A DNA stretch of 64,000 nt from Kamptonema formosum PCC 6407 (GCF_000332155.1 NZ_KB235904.1:2339813-2403812); one strand, 5' to 3'. Positions 18,179-26,965 are shown, counted from the first letter of the stretch. Numbers and translations: made by a program. Notes: a model not told the origin generated them from the sequence alone.

Positions 18179-19084
18179 ATGCCATCCCCAACTCTCAAAT
18201 ATGCTTACTTTCCCGGTTGCGTGGCCCAAGGCGCGTGCCGAGAACTTTACCAGTCTACCCAAGCGCTGACTCAAGCTCTGGGGATTGAACTGTTAGAACT
18301 CAAAAAGGCTTCTTGCTGCGGTTCCGGCACTTTTAAAGAAGATTCCCAACTGCTGGAAGATACTGTCAATGCCCGCAATATTGCTTTAGCGGAAGAACTT
18401 AACTTGCCTTTGCTTACACATTGCAGCACTTGTCAAGGAGTCCTCGGTCATGTAGATGAACGATTGAAGGAATCTCAGCAAACAGACCCCGCTTATGTTG
18501 GTCAGATTAATGCTTTACTGACCAAAGAAGGTTGTTCTCCTTATAAAGGAAGTACAGAGGTCAAACATCTGCTGTGGGCTTTAGTGGCAGATTATGGCCT
18601 AGAGGAAATTCAAAATCGAGTTACTCGCAAGCTGTCTAATTTAAACTGCGCGGCATTTTATGGCTGCTACCTGCTGCGAGCTCAAACCAACAACCCTTAT
18701 GACGATCCGTTTCGGCCGGAATCTATGGAAAATGTGTTCCGGGCGGTTGGGGCGACACCCGTTTATTACCGAGGGCGGACTCAGTGCTGTGGTTGGCCGC
18801 TTTCGAGCTATGCTACCGAGCAGTCTTTTAAGATGGCGGGATCGCATATTGAAGAAGCTATTGACAAAGGTGCAGATTGTATAGTAACGCCTTGTCCTTT
18901 GTGCCATCTCAATCTAGATTCGCGTCAGCCGGAAGTTGAGAAGGTAATCGATCGCAAGCTAGGTTTACCAGTGTTACATTTGCCCCAATTGGTTGCTCTA
19001 GCTTTAGGGGTGGAGCCTCAAAAACTTGGACTCGATCGCCACGTTGTTTCGACTCGCCCTGTCTTGGAAAAGTTAGGTTTTTAG
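18179..19084 (+). CDS. HdrB-like CCG-domain iron-sulfur protein
   Basis: 301 residues containing two cysteine-rich (CCG) domains, as in heterodisulfide reductase subunit B and related quinone-linked reductases. First domain: YFPGC (near residue 13), KKASCCGSG, and HCSTCQGVLG. Second domain: AAFYGCYLL, GRTQCCGWPLS and TPCPLCHLNLD. Such domains bind unusual Fe-S clusters. Cyanobacteria lack methanogenic CoM/CoB, so the substrate must be different; a role in succinate/fumarate-type or other electron transfer is only inference. The start is the ATG at 18179, directly after the C-rich repeat. Confidence 0.9.
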   Translation: MPSPTLKYAYFPGCVAQGACRELYQSTQALTQALGIELLELKKASCCGSGTFKEDSQLLEDTVNARNIALAEELNLPLLTHCSTCQGVLGHVDERLKESQQTDPAYVGQINALLTKEGCSPYKGSTEVKHLLWALVADYGLEEIQNRVTRKLSNLNCAAFYGCYLLRAQTNNPYDDPFRPESMENVFRAVGATPVYYRGRTQCCGWPLSSYATEQSFKMAGSHIEEAIDKGADCIVTPCPLCHLNLDSRQPEVEKVIDRKLGLPVLHLPQLVALALGVEPQKLGLDRHVVSTRPVLEKLGF

Positions 19085-19132
19085 CGATCGCCACCGCCAA
19101 GATGAACAGACTAAGTTGTATTTTTGGATAAC

Positions 19133-19200
19133 TCTACGTAACGCCAGCTTTTAGGCGGTTTCTAGGCTGTATCCTAACCGCCCAGAGAGCAGCGTTACGG
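19133..19200. repeat. Palindromic GTAACGC/GCGTTAC repeat
   Basis: Ends TACGTAACGC and GCGTTACGGA enclose an inner inverted pair (TTTAGGCGGTT / AACCGCC). Relatives with the same ends lie at 27915-28004 and 52461-52544. All three lie just beyond the 3' end of a gene. Confidence 0.8.
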
Positions 19201-19265
19201 ATAATTACCTTGGTGGTTACTAAAAGTTAACAGTTAACAGTTAACAATTAACCGTTAACAATTAA

Positions 19266-19865
19266 CTAGAAATTTTGAGTATCAGGCCCAGTATCAATGG
19301 CTCCAGGTGGATTCAGGAATAGATTTTTGGCACTGCTATTCTGATAGATGCAATTAATGTCAGGTTTGCCTTCCAGAGTACCTGTGAAGCCAAAGGTATT
19401 CATGCGGTTTTTACAATCACGTACTTGGTCTTGAGTAATTAATCTTCTTTGCTCCAAAATCGCCCAGTTATTTGTTCGCAGGACGCATCCTGGTGTCATC
19501 GCCGGCTGAGAGATATAGACGTTAAAGGGATTGAGGGTTACGTAAACCCGCATATCTGTCACCATCGCACTAGCTCCATACTGAACGCAGAGTTCAGCAT
19601 TAGGGGCACTGCGATCGATAAATTCGCGGGAAGCTACGTTCTCTGGGCTAATTGTTGCGGTAGAACTAAAGGCAATACCGATGCCAATTCCCAAAATAAA
19701 GATGGCTGCTAAAATCCCTAAAGATGCGTAATTGATTAGAGATTTACCAGCGGTGGCTGAACGCCGGGACGCACCACTGCGGGATATGGGGATTTCAGAT
19801 TCCATTTCATCCCAGGGTTCGCCGGGGCCGGTTCTAGCGGTGGAAGACTTCGGTTTACGTTTCAT
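19266..19865 (-). CDS. DUF3172 membrane-anchored protein
   Basis: 199 residues from MKRKPKSS; a 3-residue longer reading exists. A basic Ser/Thr-rich N-terminus is followed by one transmembrane helix (LGILAAIFILGIGIGIAF, about residues 48-68). The DUF3172 domain comes next: NAELCVQYGASAMVTDMRVY, VTLNPFNVYISQPAMTPGCV and VRDCKNRMNTFGFTG, ending near NLFLNPPGAID. The family is restricted to cyanobacteria and plastids of photosynthetic eukaryotes and has no assigned function. Four conserved cysteines on the C-terminal side of the helix suggest a lumenal or periplasmic disulfide-containing domain, an inference. Confidence 0.9.
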   Translation of the reverse strand: MKRKPKSSTARTGPGEPWDEMESEIPISRSGASRRSATAGKSLINYASLGILAAIFILGIGIGIAFSSTATISPENVASREFIDRSAPNAELCVQYGASAMVTDMRVYVTLNPFNVYISQPAMTPGCVLRTNNWAILEQRRLITQDQVRDCKNRMNTFGFTGTLEGKPDINCIYQNSSAKNLFLNPPGAIDTGPDTQNF

Positions 19866-20080
19866 AGACGGCACGATCGCAAATTCTAGAGATTAGGCAG
19901 GGACTCTCTTCATCCTAATATAGCGGTTTGTTGCTAAATTCAGTACAGTTGTGCTCTCTTTTCTTATAGAGTGGGTAATCTCTTTGACCGGCATAGCCAT
20001 CGCCGCCAATCGCCTGTAACTCATAGCTATAAATGGTTGTAGGCGATCGCCTACCTGAAATTTAATTTTGTCCCCCCACT

Positions 20081-20221
20081 TATAGCAACCGCCAAGGCCG
20101 TTAAGACACTCGCTCATGGCACAAACGATTAACTCTCTTCCTCTGTTCTCCTCTTCCCTTTCTTTCCTGAGCATCGTAGCCCCTAGCCCCTAGCCCCTAA
20201 CCGCTGAAAGCGGTTGCTATA
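20081..20221. repeat. MITE-like repeat with TATAGCAACCGC ends (copy 1)
   Basis: 141 nt bounded by TATAGCAACCGC and GCGGTTGCTATA. The inside carries GCTCATGGCACAAACGATT and tandem CCCCTAG heptamers. Other copies are at 29263-29346, 37679-37802 and 42892-43045. It fills part of the clpS upstream gap. Confidence 0.88.
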
Positions 20222-20326
20222 CCTTGTCGGGATTTTAATAGTTGATTAAACTATGTTAAAGTAAAATGCTCCCGCACCGTTTAGAGCAATTGACGAATTT
20301 AGATAATTTACGGAGGGGATAGAGTC

Positions 20327-20608
20327 GTGTCTGTCGAGACTATTGAAAAGCGTTCAACAGTCCGCAAAATTGCACCGCGCTATCGGGTTTTGCTTCACAA
20401 TGATGACTTCAACTCTATGGAGTATGTGGTGCAAACTTTGATGCACACGGTACCGAGTCTGACTCAGCCGCAGGCTGTGAATATTATGATGGAAGCTCAT
20501 ACTAACGGACTCGCAGTGGTGATTATCTGCGCTCAAGAGCACGCTGAGTTCTACAGCGAAACGTTGAATAATCACGGACTGATCAGCACAATTGAACCAG
20601 ATGAGTAA
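20327..20608 (+). CDS. clpS: ATP-dependent Clp protease adaptor ClpS
   Basis: 93 residues. ClpS binds N-degron substrates and delivers them to the Clp AAA+ unfoldase (ClpC in cyanobacteria). The core reads PRYRVLLHNDDFNSMEYVVQ, with the Asn-Asp-Asp pocket, then the helix LMHTVPSLTQPQAVNIMMEAH and the GLAVVIICAQEHAEFYSETL segment. The GTG start follows a strong GGAGGGG ribosome binding site. It is a single gene; a second ClpS paralogue may exist elsewhere, as in many cyanobacteria. Confidence 0.95.
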   Translation: MSVETIEKRSTVRKIAPRYRVLLHNDDFNSMEYVVQTLMHTVPSLTQPQAVNIMMEAHTNGLAVVIICAQEHAEFYSETLNNHGLISTIEPDE

Positions 20609-20686
20609 GATGAGGGTTAGCCTTCAGCAATTAGTTCGCGAATTACGAATGGCTAGAAATTTTTGATGATTGACTAATGGATATCT

Positions 20687-20750
20687 GTCATTGCGAGCGA
20701 AGCGAAGCAATCGCAAGGTTTTGAGATTGCTTCGCTTTGCTCGCAATGAC
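20687..20750. repeat. Palindromic TCATTGCGAGCGAAGC repeat
   Basis: Perfect-ended inverted repeat: TCATTGCGAGCGAAGCGAAG pairs with CTTCGCTTTGCTCGCAATGA across a short loop. It lies just upstream of the CPBP gene. A decayed relative is visible near 36464-36482 (CTTCGCTGGGCTCGTAATGAC). Confidence 0.9.
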
Positions 20751-20774
20751 AAGTATTTAACCGGGCATAATATA

Positions 20775-21596
20775 ATGGCAAATTATCTTAAGATATCTGA
20801 TTACCCTCTCCATTTAAGATTGGGGATTTTTCTTATTAGCTTACTCTCGATTTGGCTACCGCTAGCCGCACCGATTTATCTGCTGGTTAAGGATAGTAAC
20901 TTAGCAACTATTCTGACTATGGGGTTACTATTCGGGGAGTTTATGTTGCTGGTGCAATGGTGGGGAAAGAAGGTTTACCGACGACCTCATTTGCTCAAAA
21001 GCTATGGGTTGGTGCGAACGAGGGAAAATGCCTTAGATTTGCTGGGAGGGTTTGGAATTGGTGCTTTGCTTACCTTTAGTTTATTTGGCTTTGAGGGACT
21101 CTTGGGCTGGCTGACGTGGGAGGAGTCCGAGAGGGGAATTAAATTGATTTTAGAGGGATTAGCAACTGGTTTGGGAGTGGGTTTTGCTGAGGAGTTGGTA
21201 TTTCGAGGTTGGCTATTGGATGAGTTGCAGCGGGACTATAGTTTGAAGGTGTCGCTTTGGGTTAATGCTCTGGTATTTGGATTGTCTCATTTTTTGAAGC
21301 CGCTGTCGGAAATGTTACGGACTTGGCCTCAGTTTCCGGGTTTGTTGTTGTTGGGTTTAATTTTGGTTTGGGCGAAGCGATCGCACCAAAATCGCCTCGG
21401 TTTGCCGATGGGCTTTCATGCAGGTTTAATCTGGAGCTATTATATTATTAATGTGGGGCAATTGGTACGATATTCTGGCTCTGTTCCTGATTGGATTACG
21501 GGTGTTGACCGCAATCCTCTGGCTGGTTTGATGGGGCTATTGTTTTTGGGGGCGATCGCGTTTTGGATGTGGAAACTATCTAGATCTGCTAGTTAA
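20775..21596 (+). CDS. CPBP-family intramembrane metalloprotease
   Basis: 273 residues from the ATG at 20775 (MANYLKISDYPLHLRLGIF). A longer reading from 20670 only adds residues translated from the palindromic repeat, so it was rejected. Seven or eight hydrophobic helices are present. The three CPBP motifs are visible: EELVFRGWLLDEL (EExxxR), NALVFGLSHF (FxxxH) and MGFHAGLIW. The family contains Rce1-type CAAX proteases and bacteriocin self-immunity proteins; a cyanobacterial role is unknown. Plasma or thylakoid membrane is likely. Confidence 0.92.
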   Translation: MANYLKISDYPLHLRLGIFLISLLSIWLPLAAPIYLLVKDSNLATILTMGLLFGEFMLLVQWWGKKVYRRPHLLKSYGLVRTRENALDLLGGFGIGALLTFSLFGFEGLLGWLTWEESERGIKLILEGLATGLGVGFAEELVFRGWLLDELQRDYSLKVSLWVNALVFGLSHFLKPLSEMLRTWPQFPGLLLLGLILVWAKRSHQNRLGLPMGFHAGLIWSYYIINVGQLVRYSGSVPDWITGVDRNPLAGLMGLLFLGAIAFWMWKLSRSAS

Positions 21597-21690
21597 TTCA
21601 TACAGTTAATTCATACAATATTCATTACTTGATTTCTACTAAAAAAGTAAGGCGGGTAGGGCCCGCCTCAGAACTACTCTTATGATTACT

Positions 21691-22434
21691 TCAACCAAAT
21701 CTATAGCCGAATCCTCGCACGGTGATAATATACTCTGGCTTGCTAGGTTCTATTTCCAATTTCTCACGCAGCCAGCGAATGTGAACGTCAACAGTTTTGC
21801 TGTCTCCAATAAAATCGTGACCCCAAATGTGTTCGAGCAACTGATCGCGAGACCAAACTCGCCGAGGGTAACTCATAAATAGTTCCAGTAACCGAAACTG
21901 TTTGGGAGAAAATTTCACTTCTTCGCCGCGAACAATGACTCGGCACTCTTCAGGATAAAGAGTTATGCTCTTATATTGGAGCATTACAGGATGGGGTAGT
22001 TGACCTAAACGCTGGCGACGCATCAAGGCGCGACAGCGGGCAACAAATTCTCGTATCCCAAAAGGTTTTGTTAAGTAGTCATCAGCTCCTGCTTCTAAGT
22101 AAAAGGCGCAGTTGTTAGCACTCCCTCTGGCACCAACGATTAAAATTGGTACTGGATTTCCTTGATGTCGTAACATTCGACACAGATCCAAACCGTTAAT
22201 TGAATCCATAATTAACAGGTTGAATGGAAATTCGTCATGATGGTGAAAAGAAGAACTTTGCACCGATGGAAGTGCGTTGCGCCCGTCATTAGTAACAAGC
22301 ACGTCGTAGCCCTGCTCTTCTAAAGCTAAAGCCAGCATTTCCCTAAGCAGCTCTTCACCTTCTAGTAATAGTATGCGACCAGTTTGTTTTGTAGCTGGTC
22401 TTGAAGGACTTTCGCTTAATTCAGCAGAAGACAT
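21691..22434 (-). CDS. OmpR/PhoB-type response regulator with atypical receiver
   Basis: 247 residues. The receiver spans about 19-135 and the winged-helix DNA-binding domain about 150-246 (SPKQFRLLELFMSYPRRVWSR, SKTVDVHIRWLREKL, VRGFGYRFG). In the receiver the usual Asp-Asp pair of the acidic pocket is Glu25-Gly26 (ILLLEGEELL). The Thr/Ser switch is Gly101 (ILIVGARG). The phosphoacceptor position is Asp77 (LLIMDS) and Lys123 is kept (YLTKPF). This suggests weak or no phosphorylation. NblR-like regulators of cyanobacteria are also atypical, but I cannot prove orthology. No histidine kinase gene is adjacent. Confidence 0.9.
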   Translation of the reverse strand: MSSAELSESPSRPATKQTGRILLLEGEELLREMLALALEEQGYDVLVTNDGRNALPSVQSSSFHHHDEFPFNLLIMDSINGLDLCRMLRHQGNPVPILIVGARGSANNCAFYLEAGADDYLTKPFGIREFVARCRALMRRQRLGQLPHPVMLQYKSITLYPEECRVIVRGEEVKFSPKQFRLLELFMSYPRRVWSRDQLLEHIWGHDFIGDSKTVDVHIRWLREKLEIEPSKPEYIITVRGFGYRFG

Positions 22435-22982
22435 AAATATTGGTAGAGTTATGTTTGTTTGTGGCTGTTGGGAGCCGCCTTCTTCAGTAGCTTAGGCGCT
22501 CTTAGTACAGCGATCGCCTTTAAGCGATCGCAGAACCGCTTGCTTTCAGTTCTCTGCCATTCCATCCAACAAACAGGCGCTCAACTTGATTGAGTTGCTT
22601 ATACAGGGTAGGCATGGGAACGCTAGCCTTACAAAACGAATTCAGGTGTTGAGCAGTTGCAGTAGCAGCGCTGTCTGGCTGTGTACAGGCATCTGATGCC
22701 TGGTTGTTTCTAGGGGTTGGCGTTGATTATATTAAACATCACCCACTTAAGAGTTAACCAGGTTGTACTGAATTAATAGGGGGATGTCTTTAATAGTACA
22801 GGTAAAAGATTATTAAGAGGTAAAGATTTGGTTATATAATGGTTAAATTATTAACGTTAAGTAATACCACTGGTAAAAATACGTAAAACTCTAAAGTTGA
22901 GCTTGATGTAAAGTAGTAAGTTCACAAGCGGTATTGGTCGTTAAGATGAAGTTTGTACATTAAGATTTCTTTAATTTTTATA
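22435..22982. other. Divergent intergenic region with a small stem-loop
   Basis: About 550 nt between the response regulator and the creatininase-family gene. It must hold both promoters. A perfect hairpin CAGGCAT-CTG-ATGCCTG followed by GTTGTTTC lies at 22687-22711 and could end a short transcript on the plus strand; no small RNA family is recognised. The right half is AT-rich, with no ORF of note. Confidence 0.45.
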
Positions 22983-23738
22983 ATGTTGCTGCATTTAAGT
23001 ACATGGCCGGAAGTGGAAACCTATTTAGGGCAATCTCAGGGTATGATTCTGCCGATTGGTTCGACGGAACAGCACGGGCCTACGGGGTTGATTGGAACTG
23101 ATGCGATTTGCGCGGAGGCGATCGCTAAGGGTGTTGGCGAACAGGTGAAAGCAATGGTGGGGCCGACAATTAATGTCGGGATGGCCCTACACCATACAGA
23201 TTTCCCTGGTTCGGTTAGTTTGCGACCCAGCACTCTGATGCTCGTGATCCGTGATTATATCACTTGTTTGGCAAAATCTGGTTTTACTAAGTTTTTCTTT
23301 ATTAACGGTCACGGTGGCAATATTGCGACGATGAAGGCTGCTTTCTCTGAAACTTACGCTCATTTGTCAGATTTGAACATTAAGAATGCTGATTTAGTGC
23401 AGTGTTCCGTAGGCAATTGGTTTATGTGCAGTTCTGTTTACAAGTTAGCAAAGGAATTGTATGGCGATCGCGAAGGTTCCCATGCCACACCTAGTGAAGT
23501 GGCGTTAACTCAGTATCTCTATCCAGAGGCAATTAAGCAAGCACCGCTATCAGAAAATGTTCCTTCTGGACACAAAATTTACGGCGCAACTGACTTTCGC
23601 CGCCGCTATCCTGATGGTCGCATGGGTTCCGATCCCGCTTTGGCGACACCTGAACATGGCCAAAAGTTCTATGAGTTGGCGGTGAAAGAATTGAGTAACA
23701 GTTATTTAGAATTTTTGAGTTCCGATTGTCTTTTGTAG
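22983..23738 (+). CDS. Creatininase-family amidohydrolase
   Basis: 251 residues from the ATG at 22983 (MLLHLSTWPEVETYL); ten more upstream codons are possible but not family-like. Creatininase-fold enzymes are metal-dependent amidohydrolases. Motifs seen are LPIGSTEQHGPTGLIGTDAICAE with the metal ligands Glu and His, then HHTDFPGSVSL, FINGHGGNIATMKA and EGSHATPSEVALT. Cyanobacterial members are usually annotated only as creatininase family; some relatives act in riboflavin, F420 or mycofactocin chemistry, so the substrate is open. Isolated gene. Confidence 0.92.
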   Translation: MLLHLSTWPEVETYLGQSQGMILPIGSTEQHGPTGLIGTDAICAEAIAKGVGEQVKAMVGPTINVGMALHHTDFPGSVSLRPSTLMLVIRDYITCLAKSGFTKFFFINGHGGNIATMKAAFSETYAHLSDLNIKNADLVQCSVGNWFMCSSVYKLAKELYGDREGSHATPSEVALTQYLYPEAIKQAPLSENVPSGHKIYGATDFRRRYPDGRMGSDPALATPEHGQKFYELAVKELSNSYLEFLSSDCLL

Positions 23739-23745
23739 CTGAGGG

Positions 23746-24024
23746 AAGAGGGAGATGGGGAGCAGGGGAGCAGGGGAGCGGGGGAGCGGGGGAGCAGGGG
23801 AGCGGGGGAGCAGGGGAGCAGGGGAGATGGGGGAGATGGGGGAGATGGGGGAGATGGGTAATTAGCGATTACCAATTACCAATTACGCTCGCGGATTTTA
23901 CCGATTACACGGATGACACGGATTAGTTAGAGTCACGATCGTTTACTCTGTGAAATCAGAGGAATCTGTAAAATCTGTGTATCCCAATTACCAATTACCA
24001 ATTACCAATTACCAATTACCAATT
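23746..24024. repeat. Composite low-complexity region: G-rich units, then CCAATTA heptamers
   Basis: 23746-23858 holds alternating GGGGAGCAGG and GGGGGAGATG units. 23868-23888 and 23989-24024 hold CCAATTA heptamers, with a TTTACCGATTACACGGATGA patch between them. The last heptamers overlap the 3' end of lhgO and supply its final few residues (IGNW). A glycine/glutamate-rich frame across the G-rich part is an artefact. Confidence 0.9.
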
Positions 24025-25258
24025 GTTCAGTAATTTGAGCAGCTATCGCTTCTCCAATTGCTAGGGAAGCAGTAGCAGCCGGCGAAGGTGCATTACAAAC
24101 ATGAATCGCATTTTGTCCTTTAACTAATAAAAAATCATCCACTAATTTACCATCATTTGTTAAAGCTTGAGCGCGGACACCTGCATGGGTGGGGACTAAA
24201 TCTTGAGCTTGTACTTCAGGAATTAACCTTTGTAAACTCCTGACAAAAGCAGCTTTGCTAAAAGAGCGAATTACCTCTTCAATCCCAACTCCTGCATATT
24301 TTGCTGCCAATTTCCAGAAGCCAGGATAAGTAAAAACCTCCGCTGCATCGCGCCAGTCAATATCAGTTTTTCGGTAGCCTTCTCGTTTCAAACTCAGCAC
24401 AGCATTCGGGCCGGCGTGAATAGTCCCGTCAATCATCCGGGTAAAATGAACTCCTAAAAAGGGAAAATTAGGATTAGGAACTGGATAAATTAAGTGCTTG
24501 ACAAGATAACGTTTCTCTGGTATTAGTTCGTAGTATTCTCCCCGAAAAGGTACAATCTGAATTTGGGGATTAACTTGACCGAGTTTGGCAACGCGATCGC
24601 TTTGAAGTCCCGCACAATTTACTATAAATTTTGTCTGGAAAGCACCTTGATTAGTTTCGAGGATGTGAGTGTTGTTGCTAGTAATAATCTTCTCAACTTT
24701 GGTATTGAGATGCAGTTCGCCTCCTCTTGATTCAACTAACTCAGCATATTTTTGGGAAACTTGCTTGTAGTTGATAATTCCTGTACTTGGAACGCGAATG
24801 GCGGCTAAACAACTTACGTGGGGTTCAATTTCCTTTACTTGTTCGTTAGAGATTTTTTCAACCTTTAATCCATTTTCTAAACCGCGTTGATAGAGGTTTT
24901 CTAATAATGGTAGTTCTTGCGGTTCTGTAGCGACAATTATTTTCCCACAAATTTCGTAATCAATCCCATGCTCTTGACAGAATTCTACTAAAGATGTATT
25001 ACCATCGCGGCTGAATTTTGCTTTTAGGCTCCCTGGTTTGTAGTAAATTCCAGAGTGAATTACTCCGCTGTTGTGTCCTGTTTGATGAGGTGCCCAGTTG
25101 GACTCTTTTTCTAAAACTAAAATCCGGCGATCGGGGTAAGTGCGACTTAAAGCCATTGCCGTAGAAAGTCCGACAATTCCACCGCCAATAATTGCGAAGT
25201 CATATAAGTTTTGGGTTGGGGATGTAACTGGAACCATTAAATCAGTATTAATAGACAT
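24002..25258 (-). CDS. lhgO: L-2-hydroxyglutarate oxidase
   Basis: FAD enzyme of the DAO fold that oxidises L-2-hydroxyglutarate, a metabolite-repair product, to 2-oxoglutarate. The 418 residues start with a Rossmann FAD motif (DFAIIGGGIVGLSTAMALS). They include HQTGHNSGVIHSGIYYKPGS, the family signature around the FAD site. FRGEYYELIPEK, NPNFPFLGVHFTRMIDG, HAGPNAVLSLKREGY and the C-terminal GVRAQALT and NAPSPAATASLAIG follow. The last few residues derive from the heptamer repeat and replace or extend the natural end. The start ATG at 25256-25258 is followed by a short polar leader. Confidence 0.93.
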   Translation of the reverse strand: MSINTDLMVPVTSPTQNLYDFAIIGGGIVGLSTAMALSRTYPDRRILVLEKESNWAPHQTGHNSGVIHSGIYYKPGSLKAKFSRDGNTSLVEFCQEHGIDYEICGKIIVATEPQELPLLENLYQRGLENGLKVEKISNEQVKEIEPHVSCLAAIRVPSTGIINYKQVSQKYAELVESRGGELHLNTKVEKIITSNNTHILETNQGAFQTKFIVNCAGLQSDRVAKLGQVNPQIQIVPFRGEYYELIPEKRYLVKHLIYPVPNPNFPFLGVHFTRMIDGTIHAGPNAVLSLKREGYRKTDIDWRDAAEVFTYPGFWKLAAKYAGVGIEEVIRSFSKAAFVRSLQRLIPEVQAQDLVPTHAGVRAQALTNDGKLVDDFLLVKGQNAIHVCNAPSPAATASLAIGEAIAAQITEQLVIGNW

Positions 25259-25300
25259 AGTTGATAATCTCTTATTCGATCCTCTTCCTTCTTTTTTCTT

Positions 25301-26230
25301 CTAGAGTTTTTGCCAAATTTTAATTGTAGCGTCATTACTGCCACTAGCGATCGTGTTCCCATCAGGACTAAAGGCTACAGAGCGAACTGAGTTTGAATGG
25401 TCTGTGAGAGTGCGATCCGGAGATATTTTTACTCCTACTTCTAAATCTTTACTTAATTGCCATAGCATCACAGTTCCATCTATACTCCCGCTAACTAAAG
25501 TATCACCTTGAGGGCTAAAAGCTAGAGATTCAACAGAATCTGAATGACCGATCAGGGCAGCAAAATCTCTACCCATACTTAGCTGCCAAATTTTTATAGT
25601 TTTATCGCCACTACTGCTAGCCAGAAGCGTACCGTCGGGGCTGAAAGCAACAGACCAAACTGGATAAGAATGACCTAATAAGGTAGCCAAGGGTTTGTTG
25701 GTACTTACATCCCACAGACCAATAGTGCCATCGCCGCTACCACTGGCTAGGGTTTTGCCGTCGGGACTGAAGGCAACAGACCAAACTGGGTAGGAATGGG
25801 CGTTGAGGGTGGTGAAGGGTTTGCAGTTGGTTAAATCCCAGAGTCCAATTGTGCCATCAGAACTGCCAGCAACGAGGATCTCGCCGTCGGGACTTAAAGT
25901 AATGGAACAAACTGGCACGGAGAAACCGCTTTTGATGTCTAGTTTTTGATTGCTGGCAACATCCCATAAGTCGATCAGTTCGTCGCTGCCACTGGCGAGA
26001 GTTTGGCTATCTGGGCTGAAGGCGAGGGGGTAAAAGGAAAAAACTAAGTCTGGTTCGGGGTTAAGGGTGCTCTCTTGCCCGGTTTTCAGATCCCATAGTT
26101 TAACGGTTTTGTCGTTACTGCTGCTGGCTAGGGTGTTTCCGTCGGGGCTGATGGCGATCGCCCTAATTCCTTGTGTGTGCCCCGTGAGGGTTCGCACGCA
26201 TTCCCAAGTCTGGTTTTGAGGCTTTGGCAT
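25301..26230 (-). CDS. WD40-repeat protein, single seven-bladed propeller
   Basis: 309 residues made of seven WD40 repeats and nothing else. Repeated elements are GHTQGIRAIAISPDGNTLAS, NDKTVKLWDLKTG, DGTIGLWDV, GDKTIKIWQLS and NDATIKIWQKL. The first blade is closed by the last, consistent with one seven-bladed propeller. Such free propellers in filamentous cyanobacteria are protein-interaction scaffolds. Many relatives are fused to kinases or NB-ARC ATPases; here no effector is attached. High identity between blades 3 and 4 (YPVWSVAFSPDG twice) shows recent internal duplication. It lies 42 nt downstream of the lhgO start region, same strand. Confidence 0.93.
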   Translation of the reverse strand: MPKPQNQTWECVRTLTGHTQGIRAIAISPDGNTLASSSNDKTVKLWDLKTGQESTLNPEPDLVFSFYPLAFSPDSQTLASGSDELIDLWDVASNQKLDIKSGFSVPVCSITLSPDGEILVAGSSDGTIGLWDLTNCKPFTTLNAHSYPVWSVAFSPDGKTLASGSGDGTIGLWDVSTNKPLATLLGHSYPVWSVAFSPDGTLLASSSGDKTIKIWQLSMGRDFAALIGHSDSVESLAFSPQGDTLVSGSIDGTVMLWQLSKDLEVGVKISPDRTLTDHSNSVRSVAFSPDGNTIASGSNDATIKIWQKL

Positions 26231-26624
26231 GGACTGAAATAATTGTACCGTTAGGGGCTATGCCTGCGGACTTCGGCTCTGCGCTCAGTCGAATGCTGGC
26301 TACGCCTATGCACTGCTATTGACAAGTTATAGCAGATTCGGCTGTATGGGAATAGTTTATTGTTTATTTTGGATTGTGGGCGCTACGGGTTTTGGCTGTT
26401 AGGGGGTGGCGATCGCGTTAATTGTTAACTATTTAAGCTGATTTACCATTAGACACTTCATTTTACTTAAGAGCTAATATTTTAATGCAATTAACTCATA
26501 TCATAAAACTTCCTAAATCCATGTGCATTATTGTCGCCACATCAAAAGAAACATAGATTGTTGACTTTGACGAGTTACGAGTATTGATATCTAAAAGCAG
26601 TCCAAAATTGTCAGGGCATTTATC
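26231..26624. other. Intergenic stretch with scattered repeat fragments
   Basis: Contains a G/C-rich patch near 26262-26315 (ATGCCTGCGGACTTCGGCTC, then GCTGGCTACGCCTATGCA), similar to a patch at 15225-15265. Otherwise AT-rich. No ORF or RNA recognised, apart from the probable promoter of the DUF4347 remnant at its right end. Confidence 0.4.
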
Positions 26625-26798
26625 ATGAACCAAGAAATCATTTTCGTTGACTCCTCCGTACAAGATTATCAAAGCCTAATTTACAACAACGATGCCGCTC
26701 AAACTTTTATTATAAATGAAAATTTGAGCGGCATTGAACAAATTACCAATACTTTAGTAAATCAAAAAAATATGGGTCTTCCGTACTTACTGTGCTAA
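26625..26798 (+). pseudogene. N-terminal fragment of a DUF4347 surface-protein gene, cut by an IS
   Basis: The frame reads NQEIIFVDSSVQDYQSLIYN, then FIINENLSGIEQITNTLV ending NQKN. That is the beginning of the DUF4347 domain found at the N-terminus of very large calcium-binding/adhesin-like cyanobacterial proteins. The expected continuation (a LHILSHG-like block) is absent. At 26774 the sequence switches to GGGTCTTCCGTACTTACTG, the end of an ISL3-type element, which adds nine foreign residues and a stop. No downstream part of the gene remains. It is a dead stub of a gene that would normally be several kilobases long. Confidence 0.75.
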
Positions 26799-26935
26799 AA
26801 TATTAGGTGAATGCCAAAAAAGTAAAGCTCTGACTTGAAAGTTTTGAAAGTTTTTAAATCCAAAACCACAGCGTTTTAACAACTTTAATTTGTTGTTGAT
26901 TCCTTCGACTATTCCGTTGGTTGTTATGAGCGACA
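26774..26935 (-). mobile_element. ISL3-family transposase remnant (C-terminus and one end)
   Basis: Read on the minus strand from about 26929 the frame gives LITTNGIVEGINNKLKLL, then KRCGFGFKNFQNFQVRALLF and WHSPNILAQ with a stop at 26787-26789. TTNGxVEGxNNKLKLxKR is the conserved C-terminal block of ISL3 transposases. The probable terminal inverted repeat is GGGTCTTCCGTACTTACTG starting at 26774. The rest of the element is missing to the right. The insertion point lies in a DUF4347 gene. Confidence 0.85.
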
Positions 26936-26965
26936 TTCTTCAGATGATTTAATCAGGTTACGTTT

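Noticed and set aside
17841..18274. Overlapping open frames on the minus strand between acpP and the HdrB-like gene
   Set aside because: They consist of translated CCCCCATCT repeats and the antisense of the HdrB-like start.
20670..20774. N-terminal extension of the CPBP protease
   Set aside because: The 35 extra residues (SLRAKRSNR...LLRFARNDK) are the translation of a widespread palindromic repeat, not protein sequence of the family.
23726..23926. Gly/Glu-rich open frame
   Set aside because: It is a translation of G-rich tandem repeats; no ribosome binding site and no family similarity.
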